64,000 bases of DNA from Micavibrio_A sp964539025 (GCA_964539025.1 CAZIFA010000005.1:62001-126000); one strand, 5' to 3'. Shown: positions 16,498 through 25,956, numbered from the stretch's first letter. The notes: generated from the letters alone by a model not told the origin. Translations and numbers: made by a program.

Positions 16498-18228
16498 ATG
16501 ATTTATGCCCAGAGACTTTCCGATCTTCGTGACGTTCTAAAGCAAGAGGGGGTGGATGGATTCCTGATCCCCCGCGCCGATGAGTATCAGGGGGAATACG
16601 TACCCGCGAGTTCCGACCGCATGCGCTGGATCTCGGGGTTCACGGGGTCAGCTGGTATCGCGATTGTGTTGAAGGACAAAGCCGCTGTGCTGAGCGATGG
16701 GCGATATACGATCCAGCTCAAACAACAACTTGATCCTGCGCTTTTTGAAACGGAGGACAGCACGCAAGTGCCGCCCGCCGACTGGATCGCCAAAACCGCG
16801 CCGGGAGTGGTGATTGGGTATGATCCGCGACTGCACACGCCGCGCGATTTAAAAAATTACGAAGAGAAGGGGGTTGCGTTAAGACCGCTTGCTCGCAATC
16901 CACTGGATGCTGTGTGGAAAGATCGTCCGCGCGCGCCATCGGCCAATGTAGAATTGTTTCCAGTAAAATTCGCGGGGATAGGCGCGAAGGAAAAACTCGA
17001 ACAAGTTGCGGCGGCTTTGAAGAACAAGAAGTTTCAGGCGGCGGTGATCACGTTGCCAGATTCCATCGCGTGGCTTTTGAATATTCGGTCCAGCGATATC
17101 CCGCATATCCCGGTGGCGTTGTCGTACGCCATCGTCCGCGACGATGCGACGCTGGATTGGTTTATAGATGGCGCGCGCGTATCAGATTCCGTCCGGACAA
17201 CATTCGGCAATCATGTTTCGATTCTGCCGCCGCAAGACATTGAAAACGCGCTGGCGTTGCTTAAGGGCGATACGGTTTTGGTCGATGAGCGAAAAACATC
17301 GGTGTGGTTCACGAATATCCTGAAAAAACACGGCGTGGCATGGGTCGATGCCAAAGACCCGGTGATCGCGCTCAAGGCCCGGAAGAATGATGCAGAACAG
17401 AATGCAATGCGCGCAGCACATATTCGCGATGGCGTGGCGGTAACAAGATTTCTGAAATGGCTTTCGGAAGAAGGCGTTGGAAAAACGGAATTGGATATCG
17501 AAGCCAAGCTGGAGGAGTTTCGCTGTTCCGCGCCGGAATTTCGCGATACGAGTTTCGATACGATTGCTGGTTTCGGATCGAACGGCGCCATCGTGCATTA
17601 CCGTGCGACGAAAGAGACGGCAAAAACGCTGGAAGCCGGAAATTTGTTGTTACTCGATTCTGGCGCGCAATACGTGGATGGTACGACGGATATCACGCGC
17701 ACGGTGGCGATTGGCAAGCCAACCAAAGAGATGAAAGAGCACAATACACTGGTGCTTAAGGGGCATATCGCCGTAGCATCGGCGAAATTCCCAGCGGGTA
17801 CGAAAGGGCAGGAGATCGATGCGCTGGCGCGTGCGGCGTTGCAAGGACGCGGACTCGATTATGCGCACGGCACGGGACACGGCGTGGGTTGTTATCTGTC
17901 CGTTCACGAAGAGGCGGCGAGCCTATCATCGCGCGGCGTCGATCCGGTGGAGCCGGGGATGATTTTGTCGAACGAGCCCGGATATTACAAAGAAGGTGCG
18001 TATGGCATTCGGATCGAAAATCTGATTCTTGCGCGTGATGATGGTGGCGGGATGATGTCGTTTGAAACGTTGACCTTCGCGCCGTTCGATATGACGCTGG
18101 TAGATAAGGATATGCTGGGCGAGCAGGAACTGGCGTGGGTTGCGGCGTATCATGCGGAAGTTTTGGCCAAGATCGGACCGCATTTGGACGTGGCAACCAA
18201 AGCATGGCTGGAAACGGCAATACGATAA
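16498..18228 (+). CDS. pepP: Xaa-Pro aminopeptidase (M24B), aminopeptidase P
   Basis: 576 aa, matching the long (three-domain) form. It removes N-terminal residues next to proline in the cytoplasm. Two creatinase-like N-terminal domains (about 1-310) precede the pita-bread catalytic domain. The metal ligands are visible: Asp in LLLDSGAQYVDGTTDITRTV (two Asp), His in GTGHGVGCYL, Glu in LSNEPGYY, and Glu in GIRIENL. ATG 16498 is the first in-frame Met. The gene stands alone; a terminator-like hairpin follows at 18234. Confidence 0.95.
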   Translation: MIYAQRLSDLRDVLKQEGVDGFLIPRADEYQGEYVPASSDRMRWISGFTGSAGIAIVLKDKAAVLSDGRYTIQLKQQLDPALFETEDSTQVPPADWIAKTAPGVVIGYDPRLHTPRDLKNYEEKGVALRPLARNPLDAVWKDRPRAPSANVELFPVKFAGIGAKEKLEQVAAALKNKKFQAAVITLPDSIAWLLNIRSSDIPHIPVALSYAIVRDDATLDWFIDGARVSDSVRTTFGNHVSILPPQDIENALALLKGDTVLVDERKTSVWFTNILKKHGVAWVDAKDPVIALKARKNDAEQNAMRAAHIRDGVAVTRFLKWLSEEGVGKTELDIEAKLEEFRCSAPEFRDTSFDTIAGFGSNGAIVHYRATKETAKTLEAGNLLLLDSGAQYVDGTTDITRTVAIGKPTKEMKEHNTLVLKGHIAVASAKFPAGTKGQEIDALARAALQGRGLDYAHGTGHGVGCYLSVHEEAASLSSRGVDPVEPGMILSNEPGYYKEGAYGIRIENLILARDDGGGMMSFETLTFAPFDMTLVDKDMLGEQELAWVAAYHAEVLAKIGPHLDVATKAWLETAIR

Positions 18229-18233
18229 AAACA

Positions 18234-18258
18234 AAACCGCCCGGTGAGGGGCGGTTTC
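18234..18258 (-). terminator. Terminator between pepP and rpsU
   Basis: AAACCGCCC, loop, GGGCGGTTT. On the minus strand it is followed by TTTTGTTTTT, a good T tract for rpsU; the plus-strand tail is weaker. It lies between the convergent stops at 18228 and 18283. Confidence 0.7.
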
Positions 18259-18282
18259 AATTTGATAGGTTAAGGTTGAACC

Positions 18283-18483
18283 CTAATCGCGATCTTTGCG
18301 TTTGCGTTCGACTTTTCTCCAGCGACGGACTGCCTCGGACTTTTCACGTTTCTTCTTTTCAGAAGGTTTTTCGTAGTCACGGCGCAGTTTCATTTCGCGG
18401 AAGATGCCCTCACGCTGCATTTTCTTTTTCAGAACTCGCAGGGCCTGGTCAACGTTGTTATCGCGAACGGATACTGTAACCAA
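18283..18483 (-). CDS. rpsU: 30S ribosomal protein S21
   Basis: 66 aa, the size and sequence of alphaproteobacterial S21: VRDNNVDQALRVLKKKMQREG, then a Lys/Arg-rich C-terminal tail. It binds near the 3' end of 16S rRNA in the small subunit and aids initiation. The start must be TTG at 18483: a TGA lies three codons upstream in frame, and AGAGG precedes the TTG by about 9 nt. A TTG start is unusual for a highly expressed ribosomal gene. Divergent from the ggt gene (31 bases). Confidence 0.95.
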   Translation of the reverse strand: MVTVSVRDNNVDQALRVLKKKMQREGIFREMKLRRDYEKPSEKKKREKSEAVRRWRKVERKRKDRD

Positions 18484-18513
18484 ATCAAATCACCTCTTTC
18501 TTTTTAAAATTGT

Positions 18514-20373
18514 ATGAGTAAAATCATACAGGTAGGCCTGTTTCCTACAGACAATCCCGTGGAAAAGCAAGTCTTAATGAAACGCGCCGGAAACCCGCCC
18601 AGAAGACCGTTTTTGCCCGTTCTCGCTCTTCTGATCGGTGTGCTGGTAATTGCCTTGCCGTATCAGGCGCTTAGCGCGAAAAAAGCCATCCCCAAAGACC
18701 CGCCGAAGAACCCGGAAATTGCTACGCCTGTAAAACTTGGAGCAAGCGCGATGGGATCGCGCATCATGGTGGTTACGGCACACCCGGAAGCCACGCGCGT
18801 TGGGTATGAAGTTCTAAAAAGCGGGGGCAGCGCGGCGGACGCGGCGGTAGCCGTGCAACTGGTTTTAGGGCTGGTCGAGCCGCAATCATCAGGCATCGGC
18901 GGCGGCGGCTTCGCGCTTTATTATGATCGCAGGACCAATCAGGTTTATTCGTTCGATGGGCGTGAAACGGCACCATCGCAGGCGGGGCAATATCTGTTTC
19001 GTGGCAACGATGGAAAACCGATGGCGTTTTACGATGCTGCACTCGGCGGACGCGCGGTCGGCGTGCCGGGCACAGTGCGTTTGCTGGAAATGCTTCATAA
19101 AAAATTTGGCGTGCGACCGTGGCGCGATTTGTTCTCACCCGCCATCACTCTGGCCGAAACTGGATTTGCGGTGACGCCACGGCTTAGCGCGATGATCGAT
19201 CATGACGCAGGCAATCTGCAATTGTTCAATTCAACGCTGCTTTATTTCTTTCCTGACTCGGCGACGCCGATCAGCGAGGGTGGGCGGCTGGTCAATCCAC
19301 CCTATGCCCGCACGTTACGCTCGATTGCTATGGGCGGCGCGGATGCGTTTTATAAGGGCGATATTGCGGAAACCATCGCCAAAGCTGTACGCGAGGATAT
19401 CGAGAATCCTGGTCTTCTTTCCATTGAAGATATGGCGAATTACAAAGCCGTTGAGCGAAAATCCATCTGCGGTAAGTATCGCGGCTATATGGTTTGTTCT
19501 ATCGGTGAGCCGTCGTCAGGCGGGCTAACATTGCTGGCGACGCTGGGCATCCTGGAAAATTTCAACCTTGCGGCGATGGGAGTGAATTCGCCGCAAGCAT
19601 GGCATCTAATTTCCGAAGCATCGCGGCTTGCGTTTGCCGATAGGAATTATTACATGGCCGATCCGGACTATGTGCAATCACCGGGCGAGATGCTGATTGA
19701 TCCTACGTATCTAAAACAGCGCGCGGCGATGATCACGCCGGGCAAAGCTACGCCGAAAATCATGCCGGGAACACCAAGGGCTTGGCAAAAACATCTTCCG
19801 GCATCTGAACCGGTTTACCCAAAACCGCCGGGCACGACGCATTTTTGCATCGTCGATGCGGGCGGAAACATTATTTCCATGACCAACAGTGTTGAAGATT
19901 CCTTCGGATCGCGCATGATGGCGGGTGGATTTATTTTGAACAACCAGCTTACCGATTTTTCATTCGTACCCGAAGTCGACGGGAAAACGGTCGCCAACCG
20001 TGTCGAAGGCGGCAAACGTCCGCGTTCCAGCATGGCACCGGTAATCATCTTTGCGCCGGATGGCAGACCGTTTCTTGTCATTGGATCGGCGGGCGGCAGC
20101 GCGATCATCGGCTATGTTCTGGAACGCATCGTCAGCGTTATCGATTGGCAACAGGATATTGTGAGTGCGCTGGCCGCGCCGAATGTCATCAATCGCGGCA
20201 AGGGAATCGAATTTGAGGCGGGGGCGTCTGATCTTGCCGAACCGCTGCGCCGTTTCGGGCATCCGGCAGAATTAAGCGAACTTAATAGCGGCCTTACGGC
20301 CATCAGTATCAACAACGGTGTCATGACCGGCGCGGCAGACCCGCGCCGCGAAGGCACGGCAATGGGGGAATAG
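18514..20373 (+). CDS. ggt: Gamma-glutamyltransferase (glutathione hydrolase)
   Basis: 619 aa precursor. It hydrolyses or transfers the gamma-glutamyl group of glutathione in the periplasm. A signal-anchor segment is visible (LPVLALLIGVLVIALPYQALS, about residues 34-54). The Ntn-hydrolase nucleophile should be Thr441 at the TTH motif, where the precursor self-cleaves into large and small subunits; GKRPRSSMAPVII and the GSAGGSAII oxyanion region follow. An alternative start is the ATG at 18577 (MKRAGNPP), which gives a more standard signal peptide; neither has a clear ribosome-binding site. Followed after 12 bases by a membrane-protein gene. Confidence 0.93.
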   Translation: MSKIIQVGLFPTDNPVEKQVLMKRAGNPPRRPFLPVLALLIGVLVIALPYQALSAKKAIPKDPPKNPEIATPVKLGASAMGSRIMVVTAHPEATRVGYEVLKSGGSAADAAVAVQLVLGLVEPQSSGIGGGGFALYYDRRTNQVYSFDGRETAPSQAGQYLFRGNDGKPMAFYDAALGGRAVGVPGTVRLLEMLHKKFGVRPWRDLFSPAITLAETGFAVTPRLSAMIDHDAGNLQLFNSTLLYFFPDSATPISEGGRLVNPPYARTLRSIAMGGADAFYKGDIAETIAKAVREDIENPGLLSIEDMANYKAVERKSICGKYRGYMVCSIGEPSSGGLTLLATLGILENFNLAAMGVNSPQAWHLISEASRLAFADRNYYMADPDYVQSPGEMLIDPTYLKQRAAMITPGKATPKIMPGTPRAWQKHLPASEPVYPKPPGTTHFCIVDAGGNIISMTNSVEDSFGSRMMAGGFILNNQLTDFSFVPEVDGKTVANRVEGGKRPRSSMAPVIIFAPDGRPFLVIGSAGGSAIIGYVLERIVSVIDWQQDIVSALAAPNVINRGKGIEFEAGASDLAEPLRRFGHPAELSELNSGLTAISINNGVMTGAADPRREGTAMGE

Positions 20374-20385
20374 AAGGATTTAATC

Positions 20386-21183
20386 ATGTCGAAACCGGGC
20401 GTTTTTACATTATCGGGAGAAGCCAAGAATTTCGTGTTTTCGAACATTCCGCTGTTCTTCAACCATATCAAGATAATTTTTCCATTACTTCTTGTCGTCA
20501 GCATCATCAAGCAGGCGGGGCTTATGATGCATGCGAATTATATTGCATATATTATGGCTGCGGCCACGCTGTTCGTGTTCGCCTGTTTCGCGTTGGCATG
20601 GCATCGTAGCTCGCTGAACGGTCCCGACAGAGCGCATGAGGTCAATCCAGTTACGCTGAAAGGCGACGATTGGAAGTTTATAGGAATTTTTATCGGAATC
20701 AGCGGACTGTTCGGCGTAGGCATAGAATTTTTCAATCATCTGGCGAACGGAGTTTTGCCTAAGTATGGACAGGGAATTGCAGTGGTAGGAGGGTGCGGCA
20801 TAATAATCATTATGCTCGTTCTGACATTCCTTTTTATCAGAGCTTCGTTCCTATTTCCGGCAAGATCCGTTGGTGTAAAATTGAGCTGGGCGGATGCCAA
20901 GCGCGCTTCGAAGGGTTTGATCTGGCCGCTGATCGGCTCGAACCTCATCTTTATGATGATTTTTGTGGTTGCACTGGTCGTCTATATTTTTATCGTTGGC
21001 TTTATTCTGACGGTGGCTCGTGGCGGGACGGCGCCCGACGGCATGCAGGGGTTTGTGGTCGACTTCCTGCTTTCCATTCCTATATTGATGTCATCATTGT
21101 TGTTGGGGGCTCTTTGGATCACATCGTTATCGCGGGCGTATCAATGGGGAATTCAAAACAATCCGGTTCAGGTGGAATCCTAG
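20386..21183 (+). CDS. Unrecognised integral membrane protein
   Basis: 265 aa with about five to six hydrophobic segments (roughly 28-42, 50-70, 98-115, 128-152, 185-215, 230-250). AAGGA precedes the ATG. Composition and length resemble small inner-membrane proteins of unknown function; no motif recognised. Twelve bases downstream of ggt, so probably co-transcribed. Its TAG stop shares the CTAG tetranucleotide with the stop of the convergent yejF. Confidence 0.75.
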   Translation: MSKPGVFTLSGEAKNFVFSNIPLFFNHIKIIFPLLLVVSIIKQAGLMMHANYIAYIMAAATLFVFACFALAWHRSSLNGPDRAHEVNPVTLKGDDWKFIGIFIGISGLFGVGIEFFNHLANGVLPKYGQGIAVVGGCGIIIIMLVLTFLFIRASFLFPARSVGVKLSWADAKRASKGLIWPLIGSNLIFMMIFVVALVVYIFIVGFILTVARGGTAPDGMQGFVVDFLLSIPILMSSLLLGALWITSLSRAYQWGIQNNPVQVES

Positions 21184-22799
21184 GCGGCTTGGCGTGCTTT
21201 TAGATTGAGCGCCGCATCCATCAAGATTTTGGTATAGCTTTCCTTGGGTGCGGCGAAGATTTGCGCAGCCGGGCCTGATTCCACAACCTTTCCATCTTTC
21301 ATGACGATCAGGTCGTGTGCCATGGCGCGGACGACGCGCAGATCATGGCTAATGAACAGATAGGCGAGATTGTGTTTTTCCTGTAGTTCGCGCAGCAAAT
21401 CGACGATCTGCGATTGCACGGAGACATCGAGTGCGGAGGTTGGTTCATCCAGCACAACAAATTTTGGTTCCAGCACCATGGCGCGGGCGATAGCGATGCG
21501 CTGGCGTTGCCCGCCTGAAAATTCATGTGGGTAGCGGTGACGCGTGTCGGGATTGAGGTGAACGTCGTTAAGTGCCTTTACAACAAGCTCTTCTCGTTGG
21601 GCTGGGGTCATATCGGCGCGATGAACTTTCAGACCTTCGCCGATAATTTCGGAAACGCTCATACGCGGGGACAATGAACCGAACGGGTCCTGGAAAACGA
21701 TCTGCATATCGGAGCGCAGCGGCGTCATCTGCTTACGGTTATAGGCGGAAATGTCGGCGCCGTTGAATTTGATTGCGCCCTTGCCGTTGAGCAGGCGTAG
21801 AATGGCAAAACCAAGCGTGGATTTGCCCGAGCCGCTTTCGCCGACGACACCAACCGTATGTCCGGCCTTGATGGTGACATCCAGTCCATCGACGGCTTTG
21901 ACGACTTCGGTGATTTTGCCAAAGAAGTTTTTCTTTCTCGGGAAATGGACGGAAATGTTTTTAGCTTCGATCACGATTTTCGATGTCTGCGTCGGGGTTT
22001 TGGCTAGGCCGCGCGGCTGGGCGGCAAGTAGCATTTTTGTGTATGCCTGTTGGGGCGCGGCAAAAATTGTGGCAGTTTTGTCCTGTTCGACGATTTCGCC
22101 ATTTTTCATCACGCAGACATGATCGGCAAATTTTTCGACGATGGATAGATCATGCGTAATCATCAGCATCGCCATATTGAGTTCTTTTTGCAGGCGTTCG
22201 AGCAGTTCAAGGATTTCCGCCTGTACGGTGACATCGAGGGCCGTGGTTGGTTCATCCGCGATCAGAAGCTCGGGGTTGTTGGCGAGCGCCATGGCGATCA
22301 TCACGCGCTGACGCTGGCCGCCGGAAAGCTCATGTGGATAGGCGTTGAGGCGGTTTTTTAAACCCGGCAATTGCACAAGGTCCATCAGTTCGAACACGCG
22401 TTTTTTTACCGCGCTTTCATTCATTTTCTGGTGCAGTTTTAAAATTTCGCCGATCTGGCGTTCGATTGTATGCAGCGGGTTGAGCGCGGTCATCGGCTCC
22501 TGAAAGATCATGCCGATCTGCGATCCCCGAATCGTGCGCATGAAGGCATCTTTCTTGCCGACCATTTCCTGACCTTCGAAGATTATGGACGATCCGGCTG
22601 GATGCGAGGCAAGGGGGTAGGGGAGAAGCTGCATCACCGAAAGGGCGGTGACGGATTTGCCCGAGCCGCTTTCGCCGACCAGCGCGACGGTCTGGCCGCG
22701 ATCAATGGAAAAGGATGCGTTTTTAACGGCACGGAACACGCCATCGGTTGTTTTGAAATCTACGGAAAGATTTTTGATGTCTAGAAGTTTTTCACCCAT
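21180..22799 (-). CDS. yejF: YejF-type peptide ABC transporter, fused double ATPase
   Basis: 539 aa with two complete ABC nucleotide-binding domains in tandem. Each has a Walker A (VGESGSGKS), a signature (LSGGQRQRV and FSGGQRQRI), a Walker B (LLIADEPTTALD, FVVLDEPTSALD), and the oligopeptide-transporter C-terminal extension. It powers uptake of oligopeptides or microcin-C-like compounds with YejABE. Start chosen at ATG 22799 (MGEKLLDI) because AAAGGAAAA precedes it; the in-frame upstream extension is not supported. The matching permeases and binding protein lie 8-17 kb away, so the operon has been broken up. Confidence 0.9.
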   Translation of the reverse strand: MGEKLLDIKNLSVDFKTTDGVFRAVKNASFSIDRGQTVALVGESGSGKSVTALSVMQLLPYPLASHPAGSSIIFEGQEMVGKKDAFMRTIRGSQIGMIFQEPMTALNPLHTIERQIGEILKLHQKMNESAVKKRVFELMDLVQLPGLKNRLNAYPHELSGGQRQRVMIAMALANNPELLIADEPTTALDVTVQAEILELLERLQKELNMAMLMITHDLSIVEKFADHVCVMKNGEIVEQDKTATIFAAPQQAYTKMLLAAQPRGLAKTPTQTSKIVIEAKNISVHFPRKKNFFGKITEVVKAVDGLDVTIKAGHTVGVVGESGSGKSTLGFAILRLLNGKGAIKFNGADISAYNRKQMTPLRSDMQIVFQDPFGSLSPRMSVSEIIGEGLKVHRADMTPAQREELVVKALNDVHLNPDTRHRYPHEFSGGQRQRIAIARAMVLEPKFVVLDEPTSALDVSVQSQIVDLLRELQEKHNLAYLFISHDLRVVRAMAHDLIVMKDGKVVESGPAAQIFAAPKESYTKILMDAALNLKARQAA

Positions 22800-22864
22800 G
22801 GTTTTCCTTTGTATCAGGAAATCCATGGGTGACGTAGTGGTCGTTGGATTTTTTCCGGTAGAAA

Positions 22865-23050
22865 TTAGTAGCCGGGGAAGAGCTTATTTTTGGCCACGGT
22901 TTGGGCATATTGGCCGCCGCCATATCCGACACGCTCTTTGTGGTCGATATCTTCAATAGATTCTCCCGGCGTTTGCTGTGCGGGCTGGCTGCTGGGGATT
23001 GCGGCATCTGTGGCTTGGGCTGCTTTGTTATGTACTTGTGTTGGTTGCAT
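22865..23050 (-). CDS. Unrecognised 61 aa protein behind Fur-like boxes
   Basis: 61 aa: MQPTQVHNKAAQATD at the N-terminus, a Gln/Ala/Pro-rich first half, then IDHKERVGYGGGQYAQTV and a C-terminal KLFPGY. GAGGAG is placed about 9 nt before the ATG. No signal peptide, Cys or His cluster. Two inverted ATTGCGAAT-type sites lie immediately upstream. The good ribosome-binding site supports a real small gene; function unknown. Confidence 0.5.
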   Translation of the reverse strand: MQPTQVHNKAAQATDAAIPSSQPAQQTPGESIEDIDHKERVGYGGGQYAQTVAKNKLFPGY

Positions 23051-23067
23051 TTTTTATTCACTCCTCT

Positions 23068-23137
23068 ATTGCGAATGATTATCAAATACAGTGGGGCAAC
23101 GCCTGCGTCAAGATAGAAAATGAGAATTATTCGCAAT
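23068..23137. promoter_or_regulatory. Paired inverted Fur/Irr-like operator sites
   Basis: ATTGCGAATGATTATC at 23068-23083, and its near-perfect inverse GAGAATTATTCGCAAT at 23122-23137 (reverse complement ATTGCGAATAATTCTC). Both resemble iron-responsive Fur-type boxes. They sit in the divergent interval between the 61 aa gene (-) and the 170 aa gene (+), with centres 54 bases apart. Confidence 0.5.
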
Positions 23138-23214
23138 TGTTGTTTTTGGTTGCCCTTGCGTTCCTTTACGGAAAAATTTAGCGTCTTCGAACAAAGTTTT
23201 TTGAGGAGAGTAAA

Positions 23215-23727
23215 ATGCCATTATCGAAACTAATAAAAGGCGAGAGAGTATCGGTTCATCTGAGATGTGAAATGCCCGAATCTGATTTCTGGAAAGATGA
23301 GAATTATGAAAGATTTTTCTTCCAGTTTCAAACGAGGCGATCCAGTAGTAATCGCTTTGAAGCCGGACCGGATGTACAGGACAGGCTGGTAGAATTTTTA
23401 AATAACGAAGTTACCGGCGCATTTTATGTCGATCATGAAACCACGGGATTGGGTGATTCAAAATATCTGGTCTACCTTGCCGATGCGAATGATTTCACAA
23501 ACTTCATGGAAAGATTTGTTGCGGGCGAGGGCACGTTTGATTACGTGCATGATGCCTTAACCGTAAACGAGCAAATAGATTTTGAACATTTGAGAGATGG
23601 GCATGAGTTTCGTGATGCGCGTCTTCGCGATAAATTTTCTGGACTACGTGCCAAAATCCCGGATGTTTATTCTGATAAGGCCGCGATAGCTTATGCGTTG
23701 TGCATGGGCAGGCATTTCGACATTTAG
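23215..23727 (+). CDS. Unrecognised 170 aa protein
   Basis: 170 aa, with GAGGAG shortly before the ATG. Soluble and acidic, with a conserved-looking FFFQFQTRR segment and DYVHDALTVNEQIDFEHLRDGHEF. No signal peptide or transmembrane segment and no family recognised. Divergent from the 61 aa gene across the Fur-like pair, so both may respond to iron (inference). Converges on argF across repeat copy C. Confidence 0.65.
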   Translation: MPLSKLIKGERVSVHLRCEMPESDFWKDENYERFFFQFQTRRSSSNRFEAGPDVQDRLVEFLNNEVTGAFYVDHETTGLGDSKYLVYLADANDFTNFMERFVAGEGTFDYVHDALTVNEQIDFEHLRDGHEFRDARLRDKFSGLRAKIPDVYSDKAAIAYALCMGRHFDI

Positions 23728-23770
23728 TCACAGCGCGGCTTCAGTTTCTTAAAGTTCAGGCCACACTGCT

Positions 23771-23858
23771 GTCATCCCGAGCGAAGCCGAGGGATCTTTG
23801 GTGGATTGGATAGAGTAAAGATCCCTCCGCTTCGCCTTCGGCTCCGGTCGGGATGACG
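23771..23858. repeat. Dispersed GTCAT/ATGAC palindromic repeat, copy C
   Basis: Starts GTCATCCCGAGCGAAGCC and ends GGTCGGGATGACGG, with inner GAGGGATCTTT and AAGATCCCTCC pairing. It lies between convergent genes and may serve as a two-way terminator. Confidence 0.8.
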
Positions 23859-23869
23859 GTTAGGGAATG

Positions 23870-24763
23870 CTAGACAGCGGCCTTAACACGAACGCCTGCG
23901 TCTTTCAGGCACCACGCCAAGATAGCTTTTTGCGCATGAAGGCGATTTTCGGCTTCGTCGTAAATAACGGAGGCCGGGGATTGCAGGACGTCGTTGGCGA
24001 CTTCCTCACCTTGATGGATCGGCATGCAATGCATAAACAGCGCGTGGGGTTTGGCGAGTTTCATCAACGCGGCGTTTACCTGATACGGCCAGAACATTTC
24101 GATGTTCTTGCCTTCCTGGCCCATCGACACCCATGTGTCGGTGACGATGACGTCGGCGTCTTTGGCGGCAGCTTTCGGATCATCGGTGATGATGGCGTTG
24201 CTGTCGGCCTTAGCGTGCAGCGCTTTGGGAATGGCGGCGACGAATTCAAATCCGAATTTCTTCGAAGCTTGCACGAATGTGCGCGAGACGTTGTTGTAAT
24301 CACCCATCCACGCGATTTTTTTGCCCTTGATGTTGCCGAGTTTTTCTTCGATCGTCATAAGGTCCGCCATAATCTGGCATGGGTGGGAATTGTCCGTCAT
24401 GCCGTTGATGACGGGAACGGCGGCGTATTTGGCTAATTCATTGAGCGTATCCTGATCGCTCATCCTTATCATGATGGCATCGACGAAGCGGGAGAGGACC
24501 TTGGCGGTGTCTTCGATGCTTTCGGCCCCCGCGACCTGCATGTTCACCATATCCATCACGACGGTGTGACCGCCGAGTTGTTTCATCGCAACCTCGAACG
24601 ACACGCGCGTGCGGGTCGATTTCTTGTCGAACATCATGGCGAGCGAAAGCCCATGCATGACTTGGCGCGGCGAGAATTTTTCTTTTTTGTGCGCGTGCGC
24701 ATCGTCGAGGATAGCCCGCAAGGTGGCTGCAGGAATGTCAGAGAGGTCTAAAAAATGGTTCAT
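23870..24763 (-). CDS. argF: Ornithine carbamoyltransferase
   Basis: 297 aa. It makes citrulline from ornithine and carbamoyl phosphate. The carbamoyl-phosphate site is MMFDKKSTRTRVSFE, with SHPCQIMADL (HPCQ) and FMHCMPIHQGEEV; the last has Met where HCLP is most usual. Its ATG overlaps the argD stop (ATGA, 24763-24760), so argD and argF form a translationally coupled operon. Confidence 0.96.
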   Translation of the reverse strand: MNHFLDLSDIPAATLRAILDDAHAHKKEKFSPRQVMHGLSLAMMFDKKSTRTRVSFEVAMKQLGGHTVVMDMVNMQVAGAESIEDTAKVLSRFVDAIMIRMSDQDTLNELAKYAAVPVINGMTDNSHPCQIMADLMTIEEKLGNIKGKKIAWMGDYNNVSRTFVQASKKFGFEFVAAIPKALHAKADSNAIITDDPKAAAKDADVIVTDTWVSMGQEGKNIEMFWPYQVNAALMKLAKPHALFMHCMPIHQGEEVANDVLQSPASVIYDEAENRLHAQKAILAWCLKDAGVRVKAAV

Positions 24764-25956
24764 TTTGTCTGGCTCAATGTTTTCTTGATGATGGAAAGGC
24801 CTTCCTTGGCCTGTTTTTCGGTCAGGATCAGTGGGGGTACTATTCGAAGTGAGTTTTCACCGCAGGACAGCGCGATCAATCCGTTTTTCAGCAGCAGTTT
24901 AACGAAGTCTTTCACAGGACCGCCATTGTAATCGGCGGCGATCATCATGCCGAGGCCGCGCACGTTGGAGATCAAATTGCTTTCGCGGGCGATGGATTCA
25001 AGGCCGTCTTTAAGCACCGCGCCGACCTTATCGACATTTTCGAGAAAGCCCGGTTTGATGAGTTCTTTCAAAACGGTCGTCACCACGGAGCAAGCGAGCG
25101 GGTTGCCGCCATAGGTGGAGCCGTGCGATCCTGGCGTGATGTGTGAGGTAAACTTTTTCTTGCCCATGAACGCGCCTACGGGGAAACCCGCGCCGAGTCC
25201 TTTGGCAAGGCAAATCAAATCCGGCACGACATTGAAATGTTCATACGCGAAGATGGTGCCGATGCGGCCCATGCCGCACTGAACTTCATCGAATATCAGC
25301 GCGACATTGTGTTCATCGCATAACCTGCGCAAGCCTTCGATAAATTCCTGCGATGCGGGAATGATGCCGCCTTCGCCCATCACAGGCTCGACGATGATGG
25401 CTGCGGTATTTTTCGAGATGTGTTTTTTTACGCTTTCAAGGTTGTTAAATTCGGCTTCATGCGTGCCGGGGAGGAAGGGTTCGAACCCCTGACGGTACTG
25501 CTGTTGTCCATTCACGGACAACGCGCCCATCGTGCGACCATGGAAGGAGTTTTTGACGTAGATAAATTCGTAAGCGTCCGGCCCTTTGGTTTCGATGGAC
25601 CATTTGCGGGCGGTTTTCAGGGCGCCTTCGACGGCCTCGGCCCCCGTGGAGCAGAAGAAAACCTGATCAAATTCTGACAGTGCCAGAATGGTTTCGGCGG
25701 CCTCGATCCGTTTTTCATCGGCGACATAGCACAGGCCCATATGGAGGGTTTCAACCTGTTTTTTGATGGTTTTGGTGTAGGTCGGGTGGGCGTAGCCAAG
25801 GTTGTTCACGGCGATCCCGGCACCGAAATCGAGGTATTTCTTGCCTTCGGTGTCGGTGATGTAGACGCCCTTACCCTTGGCGAACTGGACGGGCCAGAAG
25901 CCATAGACATTGATCAAAATCTCATTCGCGCGATTAAGAAATTGCGTGTCCGCCAT
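24760..25956 (-). CDS. argD: Acetylornithine aminotransferase
   Basis: 398 aa, class-III PLP aminotransferase. It converts N-acetylglutamate semialdehyde to N-acetylornithine and may also act in lysine synthesis. FFCSTGAEAVEGALKTAR, LIFDEVQCGMGRIG and the PLP-lysine context ICLAKGLGAGFPVGAF are present. GGAGACACCT precedes the ATG. First gene of the argD-argF pair; argB lies nearby on the other strand. Confidence 0.95.
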   Translation of the reverse strand: MADTQFLNRANEILINVYGFWPVQFAKGKGVYITDTEGKKYLDFGAGIAVNNLGYAHPTYTKTIKKQVETLHMGLCYVADEKRIEAAETILALSEFDQVFFCSTGAEAVEGALKTARKWSIETKGPDAYEFIYVKNSFHGRTMGALSVNGQQQYRQGFEPFLPGTHEAEFNNLESVKKHISKNTAAIIVEPVMGEGGIIPASQEFIEGLRRLCDEHNVALIFDEVQCGMGRIGTIFAYEHFNVVPDLICLAKGLGAGFPVGAFMGKKKFTSHITPGSHGSTYGGNPLACSVVTTVLKELIKPGFLENVDKVGAVLKDGLESIARESNLISNVRGLGMMIAADYNGGPVKDFVKLLLKNGLIALSCGENSLRIVPPLILTEKQAKEGLSIIKKTLSQTK

